From Zygaena filipendulae (lineage: Eukaryota; Arthropoda; Insecta; Lepidoptera; Zygaenidae), in NCBI GenBank assembly GCA_907165275.2, contig OU015675.1, forward strand, positions 2,187,501-2,251,500: a stretch of 64,000 bases of DNA. The letters run 5' to 3'. The notes beneath the pieces were generated by a model that saw only the letters and a program-made list of their open reading frames with translations, did no database searches and had not been told where the DNA came from. Numbering within the stretch: the stretch's first letter is position 1; the number at the start of each line of letters is the position of its first letter. This document shows, piece by piece, positions 43,534 through 55,500 of the stretch. The translations under genes and the position numbers were made by a program.

Positions 43534-46500
43534 TCACGGCGTGCACCTACCGACGTTGTTGGTGATCGTGTGCGGCAGCTTGGAGAGCGACAGCGGTATG
43601 TCGAAGTCGCCGCTCAGCGATATTTGCGACACGCAACCGACGAGCCCGCTCTTGTACTTGCCCATTGTGTTCATTTCGATCGATGGCAGACCGCCTAGAA
43701 ACGAATATTTGAAAATTATTGCCACTTTTTATAACGTAATCATTTGTAGACCTATAAAGAGTCGTTTGATAAAATAGGAACGAGTTATTAATCATACTTT
43801 TAAAGTTATCTTTTTAATATCAATTTAACGACATACGACCCGTGGACCCCCTGGCTAGTTTGATCTATTAATAAAGTTACTGATTGATAGCAATTGTTCG
43901 ATCTATTACGTAATTGTTCGATCGATTACGTAATTGTTCGATCGATTACGTAATTGTTAGATCGATTACTTAATCGATTCCTATTTAGGCACATCACTAC
44001 GTGTCATATCGCGTTGCGTCAGACCTTACGAGGGTTGATCACTGACCTATATAAAGTCCATTGTCGGTGTTAAGTTGTTTCAGCTTCCCCGGCGATATCT
44101 TCCCGACGGAACCCAGGCCGTCCACTTCGAGGACACCGGCTTGCCTGTTCCTATGACACATGACAATGCGTTAACCACTGAACCAGATAGAAGAGGCAAT
44201 TAGGCATCAACCAACTCACAATCAGTTTATTATTAAAAACAGTGCTGTCAGCTGATTCTTGTACGCACAAAGCTGTTCGTCGCATCTATTTAACTAATTA
44301 ACCGACTTACAAAAAGAAGGAGGTTCTGCATTCGGCTGTATCTATATTTTTACTTACTTAGATCGTTTTGGACATTTGTGCGTTAATAATTTTTAGAAAT
44401 CATATTTAGAATGCCAGTAAAGAACGCTTTGGGAAGTTATGAGCATTTTATAACCGCGGCGCGCCTGCCCCGCCTATACACTATACAGTCATAGCATCTT
44501 TACTTAATAATATATTGTTTTTTCTATGTCGTGAAAGTATGTATTTCTGTGAGCAATCGAGAACTATGTTCACTAAGATAGAGCTGTCACGAGTCTAATA
44601 TCACATGATCGATCGATTGGTCGATTGGTCGATCGGTCGATCGATTGGTCGATTGGTCGATCGGTCGATCGGTGAGTCGATCAGTCAGTCGGTCAGTTTT
44701 AAATGGTACACCCACACACATACACACCCACCCTCACACACCCATATAGACGCGTACACTCGCACAATACGGAGGGTATTTCGATATTAGGGCTTATTTG
44801 ATAATTTCATTATACTCTAATAATTATATTAGTATTACGAGGGTTTTCATTTATGTGTATTCATATTGTAGTCGTCTCTACTTTGTATATTTTTAAAACA
44901 GCAATTTCAAGAGCCAATTTCCATCGTGACGACAATCGTTGTTCAATGTTTCGTGGCTTGTATATACTGTAATATGTATTTATATGGAGCGTCAATGCAA
45001 TAGCACGACACGTATTGTTACTACTACACTACACGACATCAATAATGTCGTGGAGACGATGGACATCTGTCGCAGCGACAAAAATAAATCTTTTACGTAC
45101 ACTCGCACAATACCCTCCCTCCTATGTTATCTCATACACTTTCACCTCGTCTCCCTATTCCCCCCATCCCCTTCTTCCCTTGTCTCCTTGTCTACTTGAT
45201 CTGTACTCCTAGCTTAAATTCAGTAAATTGTCCAAGTCTCCTTCTCGTAATTTAAGTTAGAAATTACTTAATTCTTTATAATGACATCCTGGTTCTGCAT
45301 TATTACCTACTACTAAGATTGGAAGAGCGGTGACTCCCAACACGGGCGCAAGCCTACTGGGAGCTCCTGCCACTAGTTTTTAAGCAACCATGTAAGAACA
45401 AATAAATAAATAAAAAAAAAGTAAAAAAAAAAAAATGGTCCTTAGTTACCTGGTGGCCCTCGCTCTGTGCCAGAGTCCGTCATCGACCTTGGTGTGGTTC
45501 GCAATGATTACCACCTCCCCGCTGCCAAGGTCGTACCTGAAATATTGACAACACATTAAAAAAAACCAGTGGCGTAGCTTGCCCTAGTTAAAGCGGATTT
45601 AATGCCACAGTAGCATTCTCTGCCGGTCAACTTTCGCAATGTTCAGAAAGAGCGTTTGGTAGCACTATTAAAATAATCTTTAGAACAAGTGACGATCTCA
45701 CCTGAAAACGAGGACCGAGTCTTCGATGGCGAGCGAGAGGAAGTCGCTCGATGGTGTGTCGGGTGTGTCGGTTGAGTCGGATGAGTCGGGTGAGTCGGGT
45801 GTGTCGGGTGCGGGGCGCGGGGGCGCGCGGCCGCTCCACACGAGCAGCCCGCGCGCCGCCACCGACCGGAACCGGATGTTGATGTCCAGCGAGTAGCTGA
45901 GCAGTCTGCCGGGAAACGGAGAACGTTACGCTCACAGAGAAAATAATACGTATTGTATATAAAGGTTGCGTTCCGAAACAGCGCTCGTGTACACACGGAC
46001 GCACACTAGCCGTTCCGATATTCTCGTGTGCTTGGTGTGCCCTCGAGTGAACCGTTCGCAAACACTGGTGTAGAAGAAGAGCATGACATTTCAAAAATAC
46101 TATTTATTTATTTATTGAAAAGAACGACCAACAAAGCATACACCGTAACATTGGTAGTGATACAATATAGAATATTATAATGAAAAAATTATGGCGCTGC
46201 CTCAATTATAGGTCGCCACAGCATGCACGAGAGAAAGAAGTAATAAATTGACGATATTTCACGCATTCGCATGCGAATCTTGCGATTCCGTTTATGAAAA
46301 GTAATTCGAGCGATTCAAAAATCCGTCTCGTCTGCGGTAAAGTGCACTGAACCCTGTGACTGAACCCAAACTCATAATAGGTATTTATAAAACTCCTCAA
46401 CTTTGAACATTTCATAAAACTGGTGGCAAGAAAATAGGTGGTTTTAAAAAAAAGGATTACCTTTAGCAAGTTTATGATCTACATTACAAAATATTATGTG

Positions 46501-49500
46501 AGATCTCATAATATACCTAAAACGTAAAAAATAAAATACAGCTCAAAACTTACCTTTTAATAGTTTCTTCATCATCAATATGAATGAAGCTGTCTTGACC
46601 CGTGAAGCTGGGGTATGTGTTCGTGTCGACCCAATTTATATCGTTCGCATTCAAATACTTCACTTGCATGTAAGTCTGTCCGTCATAGAACGTCGGTTTG
46701 TTTGTCACCACGTCGTTACTCCTCACTGATTTGTCTAAATACTGGTATTTCTTCACAGGATAATACTTCTTTCTTTTCAATTTGTCTAAATTGCGAGCGT
46801 GTTGCGAATGTTTTTTGGTTTTCAGTTTGTGTTTGAAGCCTTTCTTAGCGACTATTGAATGGTGGATTTCGTTCTCTGACAAATTCCCCGGATACACTGG
46901 CGTATAGTCCAATGTTTCTTTGCATAGGTTCTTGTCACTGCAACATAAAGTTTTTTGCATCAAGATATCATAAATCATAATCGCTTAAATCCCATAAATA
47001 GTTTGGAAGTTTGAATTTTCGAGACTCAATCGGGTATAGACTGTTTAAACGGATTTGAATGAAATTTGACACCCATCAGAAAAGGAGAAATATTCAGCAA
47101 ATTTCTTAGCATTAAAAATCTCCCAATATGTTGGTACAGCTACGTATATTTTTTTCTTTTTCTAGTTATAGTCATGGGATGATTTATACACAAATTATTA
47201 CTATATAGGTACGTTATTATAAGGATTATTGTAATGATTGTACATAATAGGCTATTTGACTAATATTTTTTTTCTAAATTCTGTTTAGTCCATCAGTTGG
47301 ATAATAAAAAAAATAATAGACACATATTTTTGCTTTTTCAAATTAATGAAAATATACTTGGATAAAGCGCATTAAAGTTATGGAGTGGGGGCTGGTAACG
47401 TCCAAAGACTATAAAACCACTTGACTGCGCATACAGTGCCCCGACGCTCGAAAACTATTAGTATTTTGTCGCCTATGTATAGACTACGGTACTAGTAACC
47501 ATTTTAGTTGTGACCAAGTTCCAGACCTGTGTGCACGCTAAATTATTTAAAAAATTTTTGGTTTTGTTTACAATTTATAACGCATAAAAATGCCTTCATG
47601 CGCAGTAAAGTGGTGCGGGAAACATTCCAAGACATCTAGTTACAAAAAGGATGGCATAACTTTTCATCGGTAAGTAAATACTACGAAAATTATGTTTGAT
47701 TTAATCAGATTACGAGCCACGGCAGGGGTCTTCTTAAAATGGTGGTTTGGTGACAGCAAAAGGATAAGTACAGCGCGTTTATGTCTTTTGGAAAAGTCCC
47801 TTTCTTCCATTAGGAAATTCTAATCCTTCTATCTCTTTCTTTTCATACATACGCAACTTGACCTTGAACTGACCAATTACAGCCGGGCATTCTCCTTCGT
47901 CCCCCGGCCCGCGGCAGTGAGTCGTGTACTTAGAAGAAATCGGCGTATACGCTCTCTAGTGGTTATATGCTCAGTGGTAACGTCATATGCGGGTAAAAAC
48001 TGCACTTGCTTGTGACATCACGCGACATTTCGACTCAACGATCTCCGTAATTTTTTGCTTACCAATTAAAAAAAAGAAAAAATACGTGTCCAATTCTTTT
48101 ATTGAATCTACAGGACGGACTAGAAAAAAATTAGTCAAAAAGCCTATTGTACAACAATGAGTATCTACAAGTGCAATAATTTGTTGCGTTTAGCATAATA
48201 TGCTTTGACTAAAGTAGTTAAAGCGCTGTTTTTCCGTGAAACCCCCAAAGTTTCGTCTAAAGGGCAGGTGAGTTTCCTCAAGTCTCACCTGCAGGTATTA
48301 TTCCGTGGCTCTTCACAATTGTCCACGTTCAGGCCACCCAGGGCTGAGGACACCACCGACAACTCCTCATCGTTGATGATTAGCTGGAAACCATAATAGT
48401 GAAGAGTCTACAGATATCGGAACTCATTAATTGGTTGAGTTTAAGTAAATAAGGATATGTAGGTACCTGTTATTCAGATAGAGGGTCAATTCGTAAAAAC
48501 ATATTGACACAAGTAGGTATACTCGCCAAAGCAGCTATCAGCCATATTTCATAAAATGAAATTGATAAAAAATTATTTGTTTATTCTTAATTGAAGAACA
48601 TTTATTTTAAGTAGAATAGAATAGAATAGAAAAAAGTTTATTTGATACCAAAAAGATAGCTGTGCCCCGTGGTTTCACCCGCGGTAATTTCGGAGTTCCC
48701 GCGGGAATTCCGGGATAAAAAGTACCCTATGTCCTTCTCTGTACCCCTGACAACATGCATGCCAATCCGATCAGCCGTTTTTGCGTGATTGAGTAACAAA
48801 CATCTAAACATCCACACTTTCACATTTACCACGTACTTAAAATTATGGAAAGATAAATATAATAATTATGTAAAATAAATATAAATTTTTTTTTTATGAT
48901 AATTCTGCGGTAGGTTATGCAACTTAATATACCTAAAAAAAGGTTAAATTATCATCAAAAAATTTGCTGTCGCTACGTCATGGCGGGGCGCGGAGGAGAC
49001 ACGAATCCTGGGGGGGGGGGCGGAGAATGTCCTTCACGTGTTAACAGTTACGATGACGATGACGACCCGATTGGCGCAATGGTCACCATGCCTGCCCGCT
49101 AATCAAGGGGTTCCGGGTTCGATTCCCGGTGGGGGTGGACTTTGTGTGATGGACACAGGGTTCCATTTTCCAGTCTGGGTGTGTTTATATATCTATAGTA
49201 TAATATATAAGTAATTCTATGTAGTATATACCACGTTTGCTTGGTTTCCACGACACAAGCTAATAATAGCTTACTGTGGGATCAAGTAGATCTGTGTGTT
49301 GTGATGTGAATTATTAAAAAAAAAAAGTTAGTATTTGGCACCGACCTGTCCGACACAGCCGTCGAAGGACGTCCTCAGAGCGAGCCTCGGCGGCAGCGGG
49401 TGCGGCGCGCCGCCCAGCAGCATCGGCTGCCTCAGCGTCAGGTACTTGGCGGCGCCGCGTGACGTCACCGTGCGCGTGGCCGGGCCGGCGGGGGGCGCGG

Positions 49501-52500
49501 GCGGCGGCGCGGGCGCGGGGGGCCGCACGCGCAGCGACGCGCGGCGGTTGGCGCGCGTCACGGACACGTGGTGCCACGCGTTGGGCGACAGCGGCTGCGC
49601 TGACCTGCGAGGCGAGGGTAGTCAAGGATCAGGAAGAAATGTGAATGACGCTTTAAAAACCATAGAGGTACCCAGGCCGGCGACACTCCCTTGGACCAAA
49701 AGTCACTATGGATTATAACTTTTTTACCAACTTTGGAATTTATCCATTTTCTATGCCCGGCGTCATACATTGCATTGGTATGGTTGGCACAAAATACTTT
49801 CATCGGATCAGCGATTAGTATGGAAGTGCCTACTCTTAAAACGTAGTGATTATTTGCTCAGTGGAGGTACCTACAATCGACAAAACTGGGAAATTGATGG
49901 TTGATTTTCTTTTTCCCATTTGTTTAATGAAAATATGTGGGCGTCCAAGCAAAAAGATATACCTACCAGTTCTCGGCATTTAGTTTCCGAGATTAAAGTC
50001 GGGTGAAAAAATTGCGTCCGCGATTTTAATTGATTTACTAATAAATGCTAAATTTTCTACAATTTCATATACCTAACTTAATCTACAATCTTATCTAATA
50101 CATATAAATCACGTGTCACGTTGTTTGTCCGCGATGGACTCCGAAACTACTGAACGGATTTTGATAACATTTTGTAACCATTCATAATATGGTCCAACTT
50201 AAAAGATATGGTAGTTTTTATCCCAGAATTCCCGCGGGAACCCCGAAATTACCACGGATGAAATCGCGGGGGACAGCTATCTTAATATATATACCTAAAT
50301 CACGTGTCACGTTGTTTGTCCGCGATGGACTCCGAAACTACTGAACGGATTTTGATAAAATTTTGTAACCATTTATAATATGGTCCAACTTAAAAGATAG
50401 GATGGTTTTTATCCCGGAATTCCCTCGGGAACTCCGGAATTATCGCGGGGTACAGCTAATCACCGTAAACTACGGTGAGGGCCGTCAGGGGTACTGTAAA
50501 GTACAAAGAGAGTACTTTTTTCCCGGAATTCCCGCGGGAACTACGAAATTAACGCGGATGAAATCGCGGGGAACGGCTAGTAATATATAAAAATCATTGT
50601 AACAAATAAGAAGTGTGTTTTTTTTAACTCAAACTTTAATAATGCTTATTCCCAAATCGAGATTTTCAGAATTTCAACTTCAGATGTCTGATAAAAAAAT
50701 AAATTGTGCTAGTTTTTGAATATTTATTCAATCCTTACTATGAATTGACTATATTCTAGACACCGAATCTAGTATTAACTCAATACCCCACTACTGGTAT
50801 CTTTTTGCTTGAGCGCCCACAAATAAATTTTGTGTATCAATTTTGTACTCATCTATAGATATTAAATTTGGTGTGTGTTTTTTATTATAACATAAATTCC
50901 CCCAAAATCAATAATATAATTGTTTTTCCTAATCTCTTAGCGGTGTCACTTGTACCACTATGGCTTTCAACCCGTCAAATGTAGTCGCAAAGCAATCGTA
51001 AAGCGCAAAAATACAAAAACCGTCGTTGATACCTACAAGGTTATACCGTTGTACCTATTTAACTCTTGGTGCGTGAGTTCGACTTGTATTTGGCCGGTTT
51101 TTTTTTGTGATATTCTAACAAGATCAACCGTGAAGTGTCCGACGCGACTGACTGACCTGACCAGCGCGATCCCGGAGCCGAGGTCGAAGGCGAACTCCAC
51201 GTAGAAGTCTCTGAGGTGCAGCGAGAAGAAGTCGCCGTCGCCGCTAGAGCGCTCTGAGTCGTATAGCACCAGTCCGTCGCCGCTACTCGGCTTTAGGGTT
51301 ATCTGGAAACAACACGTTAAAATATGAATTGAATCTTCAAAACAATGAGCTATTTGAGTATTTTTTTTATTTTCAGGCCGTCGTGAAGATTCATAAAAAA
51401 TATTAGACATGTATTTTTTCTTTTTTCACGTAAGCAAAAAATAACGGAGATACGTTGAATCGAAACGTTGCGTGACGTCACAAGCAGGCGCAGTTACGAG
51501 CCCCCACTCCCAAACTTTATTGCGCTTTCTTTATCCAGGTATATTTTCATTAATTTGAAAAAGAAAAAATACGTGTCCATTTTTTTTACTATCTAACTGA
51601 CGGACTAAATAGAATAGCCGATTGAGACACTTGCTACATGCATTTATATGCGAAAGTCATTATGGCGAAAGTCCGTAAGAAAAATTAAAAAAATTAGTGT
51701 AAACGCCGATAACTATTAGGTCGAAACAATGACCGAACTTGTACATAATTACATGGTGTAGGTACTAGGTAGTCCTTATGTTGTGTGGGCTTATTGTATG
51801 AAGGCACTTGAAGGGAAGAAATGTGCGCCATCCGCTGTACCTATACCTATAAATATCTTAATTGAAAAAGGCATCGATAAGAGAATAATATAAAGTGTAG
51901 TAAACACTAAACACTTTTTGATGATAATTGTGCAGCTTTTAAACTTGATATCAAAGGTGCTAAAAACGGCACATTTTGCGGTTTTCAATTCGATTTTTTT
52001 TAAATAGCTTTGTACAAAATTTCAAGTTTGTAGAGTCAGCGTTTGTGAAAAACTCTTTAGTTAACGATCTTAAGATTTAATACCTTTACATTTCTACAAA
52101 AAAACATCATTTTCAAACCCCGAACTTTACTTATACTATACGCAATACCAGTAAATTATCTATATCACAATCCGGAGGCAGGGTCACAAAGCGAAGCGAA
52201 CCTTATTGAAATGCCTTTATTATAAGTGAAAAAAAAAAAAAATGAAATCTCGTAAGAACAAAAATGCGTCGTAAACAGCTCGTTACGGTATCGCGGAAGG
52301 CTCACAGACTCTGAGGGGCGATTCGCCGCTTATCATCGTTGTCGACATCGATATAATAATACAATAAAGGAAGAACGAGCGGGGTTGGGTGTTACGTCTC
52401 TATTTTATGTACCCCTAATACATTGTGGGCTATAAATATCTGTGGGTTTGGTCGTAAATAACGATCAGTCCCCGTCTACAAGAGTCGAGCAAATTATAAT

Positions 52501-55500
52501 TGATAAGGGATAAATATAGTTACAAAACTATACGAATAATTTATTGTTAGATAGAATCTTGTGGAATGTTTCTGCCTAATTAAGAAGTGAAACAATTCTT
52601 TTCGCACACAAAACCACCAAACTTACACAAGTAGCTTTATCTTTCTTCTCAGTTGTAGCGAGTTGATGAAAAATTGCATTTGCAAATTTTTACGCGGACA
52701 CTTCAACATTAATGTTGCATGCTAAAAGAACATAGCAAGTTCTTTATGAGCTTGTTATAAACATTGTCACGTTTGTATGTTTATTTATTTATTTATTTAA
52801 GCTTATTGCACAACATGGTACAAAAGGCGAACTTAATGTCACAGTGGCATTCTCTACCAGTCAACCTTCATGGTGTTCAGAGAGTGTGCTTGGTGGTGCT
52901 TGAGATTGTATAGGAATTGTTCCAAGTTCAATCGATCCTAAATAATAAAGAAATTTACACACTGCGACTGCAGTTGTGGGACCAGTTTATTGTGCTTTTA
53001 ATTAACCCTTAGTAGTCACAATTAGCTAAAATCACGTTATAGTCATGCAGGCGTTTTTAAATTGTTTTAAATAACGAAATAACGCTTTGAATAATGTAAA
53101 AAAATTGTGAGATATAATTTAAACGTTGTTCATACAAGGATATTAGTTAGTAATCAAATATAAAATTTTGAATACGCAAAAAAATATGCAAAGCAAGCAC
53201 TTTACTGAGCATTATTCCAGGTCGAAAAGGGCCTGGGTCTCGTGGACCAAGTGTGACTACTAAGGGTTAAACAGTATTTCAACTCAAATTGTCCTTTAAA
53301 ATCTTTAGGTATCTATATCTACTACTTATATCCGTACTCACAAAATACGCCACAAGCTTAGACTCAAAGAACATAGAATAGTTATAGGTATATAGGTAAG
53401 GCAGTGCTGGATAGCAAAATTGAAAATACCTAATGATATTCAAAACTATAAGTCAAAGTCAAATCCTTTATTCAAAGTAGGCCCATAATGTGGCTCTTTT
53501 TGACGTCAATATAATTACAGTTATTATGACAGCACCCATAAAATATCCACCCTACACAGCTTCCTAGTGCTATGGCTGAAGAGAAGTAAGTATAAATAGT
53601 ATGATGGTACTTTAATCAACATTTCAGCTGTTATATAAGTTAGGGATTGTATTCACCACTCAATTTGATTAAAATCCCTTTAGGCAAGGCAGTATTGAGA
53701 TGAAAATTATTACCTACGATATCGTATTCGTTTGATAACTATAAATAAAAATCCAGATTCGATATACCTAACTGCAAATTAAAAATCGGAAAAGTACTCC
53801 AAATCGTTTAGTGGAAAAATACGCTGTATTTCAGTCGTGTGTCGTGACATTCAGTACTTTTATTAAATTGATAGTAGGTACTACACTAACTGAATTCCTG
53901 AAGAACGTTTCAGTAACCACTGGTGTTAATTAAAAATGTTTCAGACTCCGATATTATACTCTTAAGAGTCGTTCACATAGCTACATAAGTACTAACGTAG
54001 TGTTATCTGGAAAGAATAGGAGAAACGTAAAGGCATGACAGACGGCACGCGCACGGTATGAAATACGTAGCTACTTACATATTATGTTTTGTGTATATTA
54101 TGTCATAGGCAAATAGGACAATTCGTTCGCTAAAACATTACTGGCATTTTCTATAATGTCAAGGACAGAATTCGATGTTCTTTGTTTGCGAGCACATTTT
54201 TATTACTCTGATTTACTCGGTTAGGTTAAATTTGAACAAAGGTCACAAAAAACTAAATATGTATATGTACAAATTGCCGACATAAACTATTAACATACGT
54301 TTATCTACCTATACTTACATAATATCATATTATTAGAAAAATAAAACGAATAATAGGTAGGTATAATATAATAACTAGAACAACAATTTTCAAGAATTTC
54401 ACACAATTTTCACAAATTTTCGTGACATAAAGAGACGTAATTAAATCTAACTTCCAACAAATTGTAACAAAATATTTTTCTCATTAACGTCAAAACTTTT
54501 TCCCGCTTCGACAAATTTCTCGCCACCTATCTGTAGAAACTTAATATTTAGGGTACCATCAACAGTCTGCAACAGCTACAATATATTCAATACTAGCCGA
54601 ACCCCTCGGTTTCACCCACGGTAATTTCGGAGTTCCCGCGGGAATTACGGGATAAAAACTACCCGATGTCCTTCTTTGTATCCCTGACAACGTGTATGGA
54701 AAATTTTATGACGATCGGTTGAGCCGTTGAGGCGTGAAAACGTTACAAACAAATAAACTCACTTCACTTAAGGATAAGGATTCTTTATCTCACAAAATAT
54801 TATAAAGAGTTAAAGTTTATTTTGAATGGAGGTAGGTAATCTATGGAGTCACTGAATGAATTTTATCATAAAACATCATTCACTGATGAGAAGCTCCAGT
54901 ACTCCTGAACTATTCCCGTTTCTATAAGAATTCTTCAGGAAGTCCCGCGAGATTCATACTGGTAGATGTGCGGGGAAACAGAACAAACTTTTCATAATAA
55001 AGACCCCATTTCGATTTTCATTATTCTAATTTCAAAAGTACCTAATGGTACTTTTTTTTACAAAGTTTTACAAAGTTTCCTTGTTTTTAAAAAGCACTTT
55101 GTTAATGCTACATCAGAAAACCATTATACTCGTACCTATTTTAAGTTTGGGCTGTGCCTTTGCCTATACGAATCATGTAATTTGAGTATAGTTAATCATG
55201 GACTCAACCAAATTATTCCTGAATTATTTTTGATATCGTTTATTCATCTTTGACTTGTCTGCCTTTTTTCCTCTTGCCATCATCCTTAGGCCTTTTGCAC
55301 ATTATAAGAAATTTTCTTGTGACTTATAAGAAATGTCTTATAAGACATCCAGTCGCTTTGGTTGTTATATGGGACCGTACACATTACAAGAATGTCGGAT
55401 AAGACACGCGCATAGTAATTTTTATCGGATGCATGTAAGACAAGAAAATTTCTTATGATGTGCAAAAGGTCTTACATCTAATATACCTATATAAATCACG

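Noticed and set aside
43895..43975. CRISPR-like array
   Set aside because: The units are contiguous with no unique spacers, and the DNA is animal.
44605..44697. Serine/isoleucine/arginine repeat protein from the plus-strand frame
   Set aside because: The frame is just the translation of the (GTCGATYG)n microsatellite.
46615..46836. Plus-strand frame of 73 codons
   Set aside because: It is antisense to the pikachurin-like exon at 46554-46937, whose phases agree with both neighbours.
49064..49138. tRNA gene
   Set aside because: A- and B-box words are present, but the sequence is the head of a SINE found twice more, and the acceptor and anticodon stems do not pair properly.
49335..49718. Plus-strand alanine/glycine-rich frame of 127 codons
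   Set aside because: It is the shadow of the GC-rich laminin G exon at 49346-49604.
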